Shown here in pieces: positions 1 through 14,485 of a stretch of 64,000 nt of DNA. A program made the translations under genes and the position numbers. The stretch spans positions 5,317,501-5,381,500 of the forward strand of contig JACSYO010001810.1 in the NCBI GenBank assembly GCA_016806645.1, written 5' to 3'. Position 1 is the stretch's first letter, and each line of letters opens with the position of its first letter. The notes under the pieces were generated by a model. The model did no database searches. It was given only the letters and a program-made list of their open reading frames with translations, and was not told where the DNA came from. This stretch comes from Ophiodon elongatus. Lineage: Eukaryota > Chordata > Actinopteri > Perciformes > Hexagrammidae.

Positions 1-214
1 TGATTATACATGCATCTTTTCAGTATGGGCAGCAGATGTTCCAGTCTGTAAGAGTGCTCTGTGTGTGTGTGTGTGCTCGTGTTTTAATGTGCACGTGTAG
101 CTTGAAGACACAGTTGTGTGTCAGTTTCTTGCTCACTGCTGACTACGACAACTTCATATGAGTCACAAACAACAGAAAACAGCCATACTCGGGACTCTCT
201 CTGTGCCCTCTCAC

Positions 215-2110
215 CTCATTGTTGGGGTCCTGGATGACTCTGTAGAGAGCTGGCACCAGGGACTTCTTCAGATGAAGGCTGCCGGCGTAGCTGGGGATGT
301 GGGTTTCTGGTAAGGACTGGAGCGAGAAAAGAAAGAAAAAGGTTTGCTGAGCAATTGCAGACTTTTTTTTCCCCCCCGTTTACATTTCTTCATTATAGTG
401 GTATGACGCATACCTCTGCATCATTTCCCCTTGCATCCCTTGAAATAGTCACCATTATATTTTGCATGGCCAACAGCGTTTTCAAAATAAAATACGCCCT
501 ACTGGGTTTTAACGTCAGTGGACAAATGTTGACATTTAGATTTCCGAGATGGTCCTTTACAACTTAAAGCCAATGCACTCAGGTGTTTTCCCTAATGTAG
601 CCGGATTAGACTACTTCTTCTCAAACTGCGAATGATTGTCATCTCCCTCATCACTTTGTTGCTTTTGTTGCAAATGTTGGGTCAGGACAACTTACACCAT
701 TATCATTAGCTGTGTCACCACTCCCTACATAATAAACACTCAATAGCTTGTAAAATATGGAGCTGTAAACTGAGTTTTTGGACACTTACTATACCAATCA
801 TCATCATTTTAAGTCATTGCTGACAGGTTTAGGACCACATAAATGTAATCTACGGATCTCTAAAATGCAATACAACTGCATTGTGGGATTGTTGGCAGAA
901 AGAAGTGTAAATGCTGTGGGTGCTTCGTTTTCTTTGTGGCTAATTTTCCCCAACGTCAAACTGATGAAAGGTCTAATCTGCAAGAGTGACTCAAAACACC
1001 TGTGTGGGTGTAGAAGCAGATACATCAATTTTTCCACCAGCAGCTGCCCAAAAAGATAATAATTTTCATCTATCGGAAGTCTATTGTAACCCTCATGCTA
1101 TGTTAGTTCTAAATCACTCTACCCACCGAGATCTATGACCCATAGCCTGAATGGCACAAATTCACACCTATATGCCTTTTTTTTCACAGCAGGCAAATCA
1201 AAGGTGTTTCCAATAACATCAACAAAGGCTCGGTTATTTTCAAGTTTCCCAGTGAGCCAGCAGGCCTGAAACTGACCCTGAAACTGAAGGCAGCTAAACT
1301 GAATTCGGTCATCATTAATTTTTCACATTCACATTTTTTCTGCTGTGACATGTCAAAAAGCCTGTTCTCTTGGGTAGTGTTAAAAAGCATTCCCGGAAAT
1401 GTGAAGAAAAAAAAAGACAAAGAAAATCACTGACCGGGCAATTCAGTGAGGCAGGCTAAGTAAAGGTGGATAAAAGTCATGAAAAGGAATCACAAAATAA
1501 CTTTTTTTAAAGGGACTGAATGTCAGAGTGATGATATCTGACAGGCTCAAAATACCCTGTGGTGAAATTCTTTAAATGGTCAAGACTGTGTGTTGGTCTG
1601 CAGATGACAGAAGGCAGCATTATCTTCTCCTAACAGCCTAAGTATGGTCATTTTGAGGACAGAACACAATGTGCCTGGTCTGCACCAACTCACACAATGA
1701 GTCATACCAATCTACCTCCCTCACTATTCATCATAGTGATAGTATCGCTCTCTCCGCTGCACTATACACCAATTCCTTCTTTTTAGCTCGTCTTCTTTTT
1801 GCTTTCCTTAGATCTCATACAGATTAATTCAAAAAATTGCAGCGGCCCTGACCCATGTGTTGTCATGTCTACCCATGTTTTAGAAACGGTACATTTCCAA
1901 TATTGTTTGGAGTTGTTTTGTGTGTGTTATAAACATCCTGAATATTCCTTTGCAGCTGATTTATTATTAGTAAAAGTAACTGATTGTAACAGTTTGCTGC
2001 TGTGCTTCATTCGTTTTATTGAATGTATGCAACACACTGCCTCGAAGGAAAACAATATAATTTCTTCTGCGACAGAGAGGGTCAATAACCAATAAATAAA
2101 TACATATACA

Positions 2111-2146
<36 letters not shown>

Positions 2147-3210
2147 TATTTACAGATCTATGAGCATGTACAGCGCGTGTGTGAATTGTGTGTCAAAAAT
2201 AGACCTGTGAGTAAAGACATCGCAGTAGTCACTGGAGGTGAGGTCTGTGTCAGTCGGAGTGCTGCACTTCCTCATGTTTAAATAAACTTTAAAGACCCGG
2301 CTGTACTTTAGTATGAAGCGAAATGTAGTGAAACACAAAGCTGGATCCCAGAGAGCAGTAATCCATAGAGTTTATAAATTAAACCTGGGAGTCACCTTAA
2401 GTAAATGCTGGCAGTAATGGCAGATAGGTGAAAGAACAACTGAGTCTGGGTGCAGCATGACCATAAATCTATGTTAAAATTAACTTTAGACAATAAGTAA
2501 ATCAATGTAGCTTTGCGCAGTCCATACAGACTTGGTTTTGTTTCACATTCAGACATTACAGCCAGGTAAAAAAGACACAACAAAACAACCAACAGCAGGA
2601 AAACTATTGTAATCATTTTATCATGACAACAGTCATGGGTTAGTGAAGTTGACTAATTCATAATTTTTGGTCTTTTTCATGAGCTTTTCACACCTGAGAG
2701 AACATTATGAGGCTGTAATGGTTGGTAATGGTGTTTGGAAACTAAGTGACAATCTGATCTGAATGACTGCCTGTGTGTTTGTAACAGCATAACTTCTCAT
2801 ACAAGTTTCAGTGAAAGCATGATGATACTGATAATGTAATCAAATGAAGTGGATCTCTTCTGTGAGAGGGAGTTCAGCTCACACTGATGAAAGTAGAGCT
2901 GACCCTGAGGCTTAACTGTCTTAACTAAATGCCTACAGTTCTTGCTTGCTTTTGCTGAAATTAGTAACAATTTACAAAGCACTGAAATGCTCAAGAGGTG
3001 ATATGCAGAAACTTGCATGCTCAACACCCTTTCATCACAGTTGTTACACCCACAGCGTGTGGTTTCTGTTAAAAAAAAAAAAAAAAAAGGACGACCTCAA
3101 GGGGAACATTTCATTGACATGAGTCATGATGGACAACAGGGCAGAGGAGGGCCTTTTACCTTGAATTCTGAGAGCCATTCTTCGACAACACCGCGCTCTG
3201 AACTCAGCAT
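215..3210 (-). CDS. hycc2: Hyccin-2 (FAM126B), N-terminal coding exons, partial
   Basis: Two coding exons on the minus strand encode the start of a hyccin-family protein. The first is 3160-3238, with the ATG at 3210-3208. It reads M-L-S-S-E-R-G-V-V-E-E-W-L-S-E-F-K and ends at a GT donor (AAG|gtaaaa). The second is 215-316, exactly 34 codons in phase 0. It begins S-L-P-E-T-H-I-P-S-Y-A-G, contains S-L-V-P-A-L-Y-R-V-I-Q-D-P-N-N-E, and ends at gtgaga. Both match the N-terminus I know for FAM126A/FAM126B, and the V-I-Q-D-P form fits FAM126B better. Acceptors are tctcctccag for the first and ctcgctccag for the second. In the known family, hyccins bind TTC7 and PI4KA at the plasma membrane in the complex that makes PI4P. 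Only 51 codons lie here; the rest of the gene is to the left of the window. The family is certain; paralogue A versus B is likely but not proven. Confidence 0.88.
317..3159 (-). other. hycc2: hycc2 intron between the first two coding exons
   Basis: This 2.8-kb intron separates the two hycc2 coding exons. It is AT-rich and holds a (TACA)n/(TA)n microsatellite at about 2100-2150 and a run of A near 3070. No reading frame in it resembles a known protein, and nothing else was recognised. Bases 1-214 belong to the next hycc2 intron and also show nothing beyond a short GT run near 60-75. Confidence 0.65.
2100..2150. repeat. (TACA)n / (TA)n microsatellite
   Basis: About eight uninterrupted TACA units pass into a short TA tract, inside a hycc2 intron. 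It is a simple tandem repeat and likely length-polymorphic. Confidence 0.9.
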
Positions 3211-3238
3211 CTTCCTCAGAGACCCCCCCCTCGGCTGC
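3211..3238 (-). other. hycc2: hycc2 5' UTR part of the start-codon exon
   Basis: This is the untranslated start of the exon that carries the hycc2 ATG. On the minus strand a pyrimidine-rich tract ending tctcctccag precedes the exon, and 28 bases of leader, including a run of eight G, lie before the ATG. The boundary is inferred from the splice consensus only. Confidence 0.6.
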
Positions 3239-6200
3239 CTGGAGGAGATAGAAAACGACAGAGGACACGGGGAGAGAGGGGAGATAGAGATAGAGTGAGA
3301 GAGGGAGAAGAACAACAGAGATTGTGAGAAAGGAGGAGACATGGGTGGGTCAGAGTGGAAGAGAAGCAAAGCAGACGATGGTTAGAACAGTGAGTACTCA
3401 CTCCACTTTCAGATGTGCTCGCAATGACAGGAAGAGGGCTAATTGGGCTTTTCCATGTTTGAGATCATTTGCTCTTTTCAAAGTAAATGCACTTCATATA
3501 TGTTATGGAAATTAACCTTTCCAATCTCCAAATGCCATGTGAAACACTTAAATGTCTTTAAGCATTTATTGAACAGACACTTGGAATAATTCAATTGAAG
3601 GTCTGACCCCGAAAAAAAAGTCTCTCTCTGATTCAGAAATACAAGTTACATCTACGAAAGCAATATAATACATTTTCCACCACAATATACACAACACGAT
3701 AGCATTTTGCAAGTTTGCAGGTTTTTTTGGATGTACTTCATTAAACCCTCCATCTTTGCTAACTACATCTTAGCATTTCTTACCCTCAGGTGAACATAAA
3801 CTACAGGTTAGAAACTTATTTTTAAAATACAAGCATCTGGAATTATCGATTATCTTATTGGAATCCGCCATGTAAAGCAGGCAATTATTAGTATCGGCTC
3901 ACAAAATAAATCCTTATTGTGCATCCCGAATAAAAAAAATTTAAAAAAGTAAAATAAAACAAAGGAAATTAAATATTCACCGACATGGATTACCTGTTTT
4001 AAGTCTTGCAAGTTGAAATAACTAAAACACCTTTCCTGCATGGTTAACAGTAAATAGTAATCTATAAATAACTATGATATGCTTTGGAAAGTGGTCAACA
4101 GCTATGTTAATTGTACAACATGAGTGTGGAAGCTATGATGCTGACCACACCGTTACATAAGGAGCTAAGTGACCTCGCATGTCACCATGGATAAGAGATG
4201 ACATGAACATGAACCACTACAGGCAGTCGAACGGGCTTTCCCTTGAGAAATTAAATCTGTGGTGGTCAAGCCAGAGTCTTTTTTTGGTCCTCGGCTCATG
4301 TGCATTCTTATTAAATCTTGTGAAACAGACACAAAACCCCACAGCTAACCCCTGATTTGACTAGCAATGATGTTAAAAACATAAAGCTAGAGATCTGAAT
4401 TTCCTAAATAATCACACACATTTCATCCCCGGCACATCAGGAGAGATGAGATAACATAAGACAGTTAGTCCCGAGTCTCTTTATGTATATATATATATTC
4501 TGAGCTCGAGCTACAGGCAGTGGCACACTGTTATCCTCGGTCTGGTTCTCTGTATCCAGCAGCTAAAATTAGCTTCAGCCAACTGCCCAAAATAAAAAGC
4601 CATTTCTCCTTCAGACTTCATCACATGGAAAATATATTCTCATTACTTATCCCATAAAAAAGCCAGCTATGATGGAGAACCGTGTCTCAGTAGGTGTGTG
4701 TAGATTGGTGGAGCAGTCAGACTCCAGCGACAGTTTGAAGACAGACTGGAGCGATAACAAGAGACACAGTGTGCCAAGCTGCCAAAATGACATAAAAAAT
4801 GCTTCTGTAATTTTGGAGGTGGGGTACATTTTACCATAAATGGAAAAATCCTTTCACACAATTGGACAACTTCAGACTGTCATTATAGAGCCACCATTGT
4901 TAGCATTTAAGAAAGCCAGAAGCCCTCAAGATAAGCGTGACAACAACCTGTAACAAAACTAGTAAAAATAAAATATATAAGCCACAATGTTAAGTACATT
5001 TTATAAATCAGCAACTTAGACTGGGTGGCGAAGTCAGAAAGATATTAAAAGGAAGAAATTGGATAATTGAATGGCAAAGCAAGCAAACCTGAGCTACACT
5101 ACCAGCAACTACACACAACTGGCAAACTATTATAGATACAAATCCCTGATTCTGATCTCAGTAATGTGGGGACTGTCATGCTCACACTGGAGCCTTTCTG
5201 TAAACAAAATCTTACAGTTCACGTGACATGTCTAATCTTTTGATTATGGAAATGCTTGAAGTTTGCGTGATCGTCGATGCCCTCGACATTTCAAGAACAC
5301 GTCGCTCCTGTAAAAACGTGTTTCTCTGACTGGAGTTGAGTTCCTTACTTCTGTCCCCCATACAGCCTTTGCCTTCAGAAAAAACTGTGTGGCTCGTAAA
5401 GTTGTTGTGGTTTTGAGTTAGCGGGATTAGGGATTAGGATTAACTCAATAGAGTCTCATTTCAAAGTGGGAAGATCCCACATTACATTTAAGGGAAAAGC
5501 CTCTGCTGGCTGATTGTAAGGTGTTCGTGTCAGACGTCAAGACAATTCCCTCGGTTTCAGCTTTTTAATCAAATACTGCGGATGTTCGATTGTCATGAAT
5601 TAACCGACTATAGTATAGAGCACATTGTGTCAGATGACACAATGGCACCTGTGATCACAAACGCATTCTGATAATGTTGGTCACTGCACAGATGCCACAG
5701 CCTTGACAAAAGATAACGAGACACTCAACTGCTTTGCAACGAGCCATTTAATTAAAGCATATGCCTCTCCCACCATTAGAGGGATGACAGTCTAAGATCT
5801 GACTGATTCACTTGTCTCTCTGGCCTAGCCTCCTCCCTTTGACACATGCATGTGCCCCCACAGTGAGCAACATGTGAAGAGTGCTGTCAGTAAACTCATT
5901 GCAGCCGTATCTGGGTCAGTGTCCTCGGTTCATTTTGACACACATACAGAAACTGAATAAAAGTCAACGCACAGAGATTGCAGACAGTTAAGATGTTTGA
6001 AACAGTTCAGATTCAAGAGGCGAGAAAAGCTGTGTGGGCACAAAATAGGGACTATGCATACGCAGACTGTCAGATTTAGCAAACCCTGCTCATAAGATGT
6101 TCACGCGCTCTTCCTTTTTGTAAGTACCAAACAATGTAAAACTGTGTGCACAGTACTAATTTTCACTCCCACACTAAGCCATAATGTTGACACACCCCTG

Positions 6201-7544
6201 TTTAATCATATTTGGTACACCCAAATTATTATAAAAGCCAGAACATTTGCACACGCTTTAAGGTTTCTCTGGATTTACATTTCTCATGTTTCTGACAGCA
6301 TTATATTTCGCAAGACAAGTTATGTAAACTTTCTTACTTTTGCTGGCAAAAAAAAAAAAAAAATGCCTGGCGGTAACTGTTCAAATAAATAAATGCAACA
6401 ATCAAAGCTGTATTCTGCGAAGTACGATTTCAAACACAATGTAGTTAAATATAAATAAAATGTAATTCCATTATTTGTTATTAGCCATATTATATAACAC
6501 TGAATAAACAGCTATTTATATCTCAACTGATATAATGTGAGTATTGTTTTAGAGAGGCAAATCTAATTTTCTATAAAACACATCCCCTTCAAAATTCTAC
6601 CTTGGACTACCTATTGTCTGTACCCTGTAAGAGTTTAAAGGCACTTCAGTGTTTCTAACCAGAATTTAGAGGTTATCGACTTAAACAAATCCAAAATGAA
6701 ATGATGCACGGCTCTCTGAACTGTGCAGATAAGCCTGAAAATGTTACAAAGCAGGCTTAGGGGAGCAGAATATCCTATTTGCTGTGGGCCTGGAAGAGAC
6801 AGAGATAATGTTCGCTGCTCAGAGCAGATGACTATCTTAACCAGTCAAATCTTTTTGTGTGAGCACAGTCCTTAAGTTCTGAGTGTGTGAATTGAAAAGG
6901 CTCCATTTAGTAAGCTTGTTCAGCTCTTCATGAAAGGCTGACTCATTCATTTCCTCCGGCTTGTCAAACTGTCAAAGACTCGCTGATGTGAAATTCTCCA
7001 TTGGCAGGGCAGGCTCTTCTGTTACCATGGGAACTGTCGTCAAATGACTTTCAGGCAATGGCAAATATCCACCGAAAAGAAATATACTTGGATTATAATG
7101 CTCTCATTACGTATATAAAACACGGGGGTGTTGTAAGTGTCAGGTAAAAGATGAGCCGATACTCTACCACAATTAACATCGGACAATTTAAGAAACTTGA
7201 AAATAATTTTGTTGTTGTTATCTTTCAAATTTCAGGAGCACCACGCTGTTAAATTGTGAGGGCTAATTTTGTTCTTTTTTGGTTGAATTGCTCGAGAAGG
7301 CAGAGAAAACATTCAACCAGAGTAAAACAAACCTTGATGAAAACATCTTTAACTGCAACATTAAGGAAAGAAAGTGAGATCAACAGCTCGTATTTTAATC
7401 TCATTTGCAGTTTCTGGCCTCGTGAATCAGATTGCGCAAGTCATTTTCAAGAGTAACGTTTCACATAATGGATAATGACAATCTATCAATCCATATATAA
7501 CGCGTGCACACCTTCGATTTCCACATAAAGAAGAATGAGCTTAC
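3239..7544 (-). other. hycc2: hycc2 intron within the 5' UTR (second intron)
   Basis: This 4.3-kb AT-rich intron lies between the non-coding exon at 7545-7633 and the start-codon exon. It contains a purine-rich stretch at 3240-3380 and several homopolymer A runs (for example 6349-6363). No coding similarity or recognisable mobile element was found. Confidence 0.55.
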
Positions 7545-7633
7545 CTCAGTGTCCCAGCCAGAACTCAGATCTCCACGAGGAGAGGCAACTGGTTCTCCGC
7601 AGTGTCACACATCTGTCAATCACTGAGGGTCAC
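7545..7633 (-). other. hycc2: hycc2 5' UTR exon 2 (non-coding)
   Basis: On the minus strand, an acceptor (ccttgttgttgcag) is followed by 89 bases ending ACTGAG and a strong donor (gtaagctc). The stretch has no ATG-led frame of note. It sits between the GC-rich promoter exon near 21.3 kb and the start-codon exon at 3.2 kb, so it is best read as a spliced leader exon of hycc2. This rests on splice consensus and position, not on transcript evidence. Confidence 0.6.
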
Positions 7634-10600
7634 CTGCAACAACAAGGAAACATGATCCATCAAGCTAACGTTGGGAATCTTTAGAAACTAACAAAACGCT
7701 GGATTTTTTTTTTAAATGATCCAACTGAAGAATCCAGCCCAGTGTTGCCAATTCTTCCAATAAAAGTTGCTCGCAGCATTCGCTCCAAAATTCACTCAAT
7801 TTAACGAGAAAGTCGCCAACGAGGACAACTCGTCCCTTCAATATTTTGGGCGTGGAAACATGTGTGAGGGAAGCCTCTGTGTGTGACAGAGAAATTGTGC
7901 TGCTTTAATGACACGAGTCCGTGCTGTATACTAACCAAGAGGCTAAAGCACTCCTCTGGTCACGGCGGGTTGAACCCCTCCCCCCGACTGAAGAGTTTAA
8001 TATTTGCTGTTGATTACTGTCGAAGCTTCGAAGCCCCAAAATATGGTATTTGGGACAACCCAACATTTTATACTTTTCTGAAGTTTTATGGACCAAACAA
8101 TGATTTAATTGTTTGGTAAAAGAAAGATTGATGACTTTGAAAAGTTATTACAAATGAACTTCAAACAATGCTTCAAAGAATGGTTTTAAATATTTTTGTG
8201 TTAAAAATAGAAATTCTATTGGCAGCAGTACACACCATACATGACAGAGACTGAGACAAGACAATGCACAAAGCAGCTGACAACGAGGAAACAAACCGAC
8301 GGTTGCTACAACAGCGCGGCCCTCCACTAAAGGATTGCACAGTTTCAACATTAAAGAACTGAGATGCAGAGAAGCCTTACTGCATGCATTACGATTATTA
8401 ACAATAACATGCATTTTGTTTCATAATAATAATAATAAAAAAATCACTTTTTTTCAACAAAAGCTTAGTTTTAAAAGGCTATTTTGGGTATGGTATGAGG
8501 AGTTCGTTTTCCTATTGTTGCATAGCAACAGTCAGCTGGCCAAACTTGTTGTCCTCTGCAGCTAAAAAGGCATCTTAAGGATCCACAGCCATAGTATTTA
8601 CTGTACTTGGCAGAATGAGTCAAGGCTTCAGTGGCACAAAAGAAGACACAATAGAGAGCCGGCTCTGCTCTGCTGCGGGTCCCTGAGAAGCACTCCATCT
8701 GATGTTAAGCATTTTCAACAGAGCCTTGTGTTTATCTGAAGGACTCTTACATTAGCAATTCATCACAAAAACTCGAGGAAATTACCATGCAAGTCCCATC
8801 TGTCCAGAGTGATGTGGTATTCATTTTTGCTTTGCCAGATAAAGCGTACTTATTCTGTATGACTCATCAAAGCCGAGGGAAACAGGTCGAGTAAATACAG
8901 CAAAGGGAGGAATGCGGGATGAATAACACAGCACAAACTTGGATATATTATGTATTAGATGATTCATTATGCAAGTTAAAGGTTTGACGGGAACATATTT
9001 TGAGTTCTTTAGGAGATTAGCACCCATTAAATGTGATCAACCTAATTTGAAGTATCTATTTCACTCCATAAAGTCAGTAGAAATTAGGTCTCAGAACTTC
9101 ACCAAACAGTAAAAGCTGGCTTAAGGTACATTCAGTTTATATCGAGTTATTTCTCCCTTTGATATCGCTGGGTGTATAAGGCCATTGTGGGCACTGGGCA
9201 TCCAATGAGCCGGGCTGTTTGCCAATATATGATTTTAATGTTGCTTTTCATAAGTGTAATGCAGTGCTTTGATTTATCAGCCATTTAAGTAGCTGGAATA
9301 GCCCAAACCAGTAAATCCATTTGGTTATTTTATTCAATACCTAAATTGAGTTAGCAACAAATGTATTATACAGTTTCACGGTTCTATTGCTATTGCAATA
9401 TAACATAACATATACTGAATAGAGGATTAAATCCACAATGCCAAACACGAGAACAAACAATTCAATGGGTGTTTTTTTTTTTCATTTTTACAATAAATGT
9501 ATTAGATAGCTTTTATAAGTTTGTCCCATTGTCTATTTCTCCCCTGACTTTTCAAAAGCACAGCTCTGTAACAATAATGAACAGAGTATGCAGGAGGTAT
9601 CTCCACCAATAAAGTCTCCATGAGGACCTTAAGGGGAATAACAGGTAAGTGAAAGAAACCACCGAGCTGCACTGGATTGGTCTTTGAATTGTTCCACAAG
9701 TCAGACAGCAAATGATACGCTGCAAGATAAATAAAAAAAAAAGTATTGCACTATAACAAAAAGAACATGCATTTTCTTTGCTGTAACAATTTCAGTCTAA
9801 ACAAAAAGGGTCTTCACCTTAGGCCTCGGCCATCGGTTTCTCCTCATGCTAACCAAAAGCCACAGTCAGTGAAAAACTGCTATAAGAATAAGACTAAGTA
9901 ACAGGAATAATGAAAACGACCCTGTCCTCCCCTCTGGTTACAGCAATACATAATAAGTGGGAACCTTACCGTGGGACTACAGTGTAATTCCTCCCCCCCT
10001 TTGCATCCATCTCACCCAAGTATTTGTGTGTCTAGTAACAACAGTGCTCCCCAGTCAGCCGTCACTGTTGGCTAAATATATGTCATACACCTAACGAGGC
10101 CTGGCGAATTACAATAAGCTAAGTTTCCTTCCAGGGCTGCTCTTCCTCTGTGAAGGACCTGCTTATTGTCCTGTGGCGAGGATCGCAAAGGGGATAGGAG
10201 AGAGCCAGCCCATCCTGTTTACGGCACTTCAAACCCCAAATCACAATGGCGTAGCTAAACACCCTGCTCAACGGTGTACACGGTTGAAACTAAGCCAACA
10301 AGTGTTTTGGGGGAATTTAGTTTGAAGGCGGAGCAGTTAATTGACACACAATATGTTCCGATGTGAATTTGCAAATTGTGTGTCAATCCATCAAGCAGAT
10401 TATGAAATATTTCACTGGATAGGTAACCTGTTGATGGCACTGAAGGAAAGGTTTAGGTATCACCAAAGTCAAATATAAAAACAAATCTAGCATGTCAAAT
10501 ACTGTCACGGTGAATCATATTGACATGGTTACAAATAGCTGTTGCATTTTTATTTATTTTTTTAATCCATCACGGTGCACAAGCTTTTCTTTCTTAGTCT

Positions 10601-13600
10601 CTATTCTTATGTTGATCTTATGGGGCGAAGACAGTTGAACCTTTCAAAAGGGCTACTTATTAATACATAACTGAGAAAAAGGCTAGTGAGCAGCCCAGTC
10701 AGGCAGCTGTCGCATGCTCCATGTTGTTCTAACTGCACTTACGAGGGAGGGGACAGCGGTGTTCACTGTTCACCGACAGAGATTGTTTTCAGTCTGGAAC
10801 CTCTGCAGCCTCATGACTCAGTAAGTACTGTATTTGGAAGCTAAGCTGGTAAATAACAAAATCCCTTCATGCAATCAGGCAAGTCAGTGCTAAAAATCCA
10901 AAACAACAACATTCAAGATTAACATCTTTGAACGTTGGGGCAGGACTGCTGTGAGTTTACCGTGACTCCACTCTTACCTACACAACGTCTCTGCCGGGGA
11001 CATACAGGACTAACAACAGCTGCGGCATTAGTCGGCAGGCTCAAGTACAACTGATGAGGGTGCCGATAAAAGAACACGTAACCAACAATGCACATCATAA
11101 AACCATGCCGCTTTAGCCCACAAGCTATGCCCCTTACTAACCGGCCGTTTTTAAGTGAGTACTGAAAGGAGGGCTCCTCAAGTGCCTAACAATGCTCATC
11201 ATTCATTACAGACGGATGAGTCATACGAGTATCCGTGACTAAGTGACTCATTCAACCAATGTAAACATACACAAGGTCACAGCCTTTCAAAGTACAGAGA
11301 TCTCCTCTTAACCACTGCTGCACTCGGGACAGGCGGCAGGAGCCGGACGTGGATGATGTAAATAGTTGGTCTGTCCAAGTAGAAACTGTCCTTAGTTATG
11401 CAACGCCTCGTTCACGCTGCACGACTTAAGCCCTGAATTTCGACTCGCTAAGAGTTTTTGGAGCTCCCGGATTAAATTGCCCAATCAGAGGAAAGATGTT
11501 GTTGCACTGAGAGGACATTAAATAAAAAAGTAAAGACGCGTTGAAACGGGCCAGTTCGTGACCACATCTGTCAACGACAACATCAACAAGCGTGACTAAA
11601 TGCATGGTATTACATCATTAAACATAGTTTGGAGACCAGACTCTGGCTACTGATCGGGGAGTCCTCCTGGGGAACGATCTTATAGTGTGTGACTCCCGGT
11701 TGCCAGTCAGTCACGTCGTGTGAAAACCACGACTTCAGGTCTGAATTTGGCTTTACCAAAGATAAATCAATAAATACTGAACTTGTATTACTTATCTTTT
11801 GGGGGACACAATTTCCCTTCCACTGTTGGCAGTTTTGCTGTTTTGGCTTCTGAATGAACCACTGAGATGAACTGCCTTAAAAAAAAAAAAACCCACTGAA
11901 ACATCCAACACAATCAATGCTTGTTATTGGGGTACATTTCACAGAGGGCTTTCCTACTGAGCATTGCTGCAGACGCTACGTGAGCGAAAGAAAAAACAAA
12001 CGTTTTATTTCCCCACAAAGTCAACTACTTTCACCACATGCGGCAGTTTCAAACATGAGCCTGCAAAAGTGAGTCATCGCAACAGCCGTCAAAAGCAGGG
12101 GCAAATCTATGAACTTTTGGAAGAAAAATAAGTGTTGCATGGTTATTACAAATGCAAATGTGGCAGGAGCCTTCGTCAGCGGGTGTGATAACTGGGTGCA
12201 ATACTTTTCAGCATGACGTGTGGAGAAATGTCCTGCACACTCGAGGAAAAGGCCGTCGTCGTGTGCTGCAGACCTCCCGACCGTTGGTGCGATCGCACCA
12301 CAGCTGAAAAGCGTTTGCGTTTCCATGTTTTGTTTGTTTACGTCGCACACAAAGCACCACTTGTAATCAAAACTGATATCCACACACAATTATTTGCGCG
12401 AGTTAAATCATCAGACTGAGATTTTGCAAACTGTCGTTCCATGGGACTCGTGAGGAAGAGGAGCAGAGGAAGAATGGGGGAACACATCGGATTTCAGTCC
12501 CTGTTACTTTAGCAACGCATGATGGGTCTGTGCTTATTGCCCTTGTTCATTTTCCCTGATGTTTACACAGTACCAGGTGCTGCAACAACACATGCTGAAT
12601 ATGAAAATTTGTACAGACTGTAGAAGTGTTTGCAATAGGTGACATTTTATGGCTATAAAGAACTGGATCTTGACCAGCAATCTCTTTTTTTATGTGCTTT
12701 CTCACAGTAAAATCTCTTAGAACAGAAGGCAGGCTGCGTTTCTTTCCTCACTGTGACACAGTGAGTAACATGAGTCTCACATGTGAACTCAAACCTAGTA
12801 AGAATACAAAAAAAGAAAAGGAAAAAAAAAAGGCAAATAAAGAGCACATGTGAACTACAGTGAGGAAAATCCAAAATGAATGCTCTTTGTGACAAGGACA
12901 TGCCATGGTTGATTCTCTTAACATGCATCAACAAATATAAGAAAGAAAACGGATATGAACTGAACTGAAATGAACTGTTTGCGAGTTTGTATCTGTCTGT
13001 CTCAACGTCTCCTCTCTGCCCTAAATGAGCAGTGCCAGGTTTCAACAGTCCAACACTGGGGATTTTTCAAGGTCAACCTAGCTCAGTCAGCCATGAATTA
13101 TTGAGCCTGAGCTCTGTGCCTGTTCCGTTTGTGCCACTTCTGACGCTGTCCGTCTTCCTTTCGAGTTTGTTTGCCGTTACCATGACTAAATATTCGACAA
13201 TGATGGTGTGACAATTTATTATTTTTATTAAATATTATTTGGGGGGGAAATTTTCTTTGTGCGTTTAACCTCTTCAAAAGAAAGGTCAGATCTTGCTGTT
13301 TCAATAGTGTGACGCTGTTCTCATACAGCACGTACAAATATTGTGAGATTTTAATATGTTGTACTTTCTAAATCAGAGCCATTTGACTTCTCCAATCAGA
13401 AAATATAAATTTAGACCAATGATTAAACTGAAGTGAGACTACACAGGCCACGTTTTACAAGAATCTGGGGCAGGTTCATGACCACTGTGAGTTAGTTACA
13501 GTCTGCTGATTTGGACATAAACACGTAGCACAGCCCAAACGCATAAGCAAGCACAAAAACACACACACTTGCGTGCACTCATTTTGCTTCCTCTCTCTGC

Positions 13601-14217
13601 CCAAGTATTGCTCTCACACATTAAGTAGCCATTCTTCATGATACACACAATCATACTACACACACTTTATCCAGACACTTTCCCCTAGGTAGAGGGATTA
13701 ACTCTAATACCTGACCACAGTGAACCAGTCTGCTGTAATCTCCATCCCTGTTGCCTCTCTCATTCGTAACAAGAACCAGCTACTCACCAGTGGAGTATTC
13801 TGTCTGCACAGGAATAGAATGAGGTTTATTAATAGCAAATACAGCACTACAAAATTCCCCCTAGTGCCTGGTTTTCTACACAGAATAATGGCTGTTATAA
13901 AGATAGTGCGACGACAGCTGACTGAAAGGACTTTTGGTCAGTGAAGGTCACCAACAGGCAGGCAACAGTGACTCGTGTCAGAATGTTAAAATACATACCA
14001 CAGGTAATAATACAGAAGGAATGAAAGAGAGATAGGTACACAGAATAGAGGAGAGAAGGAAAGAGTGAAAGATGGGCTAGTCTTTCTCCCTCATCCTCTC
14101 CTCATCTCTGATAGGCCAGGCGAGGGGAACTGAGGCGTACGCACATCCTGGGCTAAAATTAGCTCTGCTGCAGCTGCAGGGCCAGACGTGTTGGGATGGG
14201 CCCGTGTTGCAACTAAG

Positions 14218-14222
14218 CACAC

Positions 14223-14277
<55 letters not shown>

Positions 14278-14283
14278 ACACAC
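14218..14283. repeat. (CA)n microsatellite
   Basis: About 65 bases of nearly pure CA/AC, with one CG interruption near the left end, lie in the hycc2 first intron. The THTHTH and VCVCVC reading frames through it are artefacts. Confidence 0.95.
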
Positions 14284-14485
14284 GGTTCCACCAATTAGAC
14301 AGGGTGAGCCACAACACACACACGCACAGGTGACTGCCAACAGCATCCTGCCTCCTTCCCCTCGGCTCTTCCATACAAATGCTTGCAATGCAAATGCTGC
14401 GTGTGTGCACATCAACATACAGGATATACACGTGCCGTCCACAGTGCCCCACACTAACCTCACTTACACATATTAGCGCTGGGAT

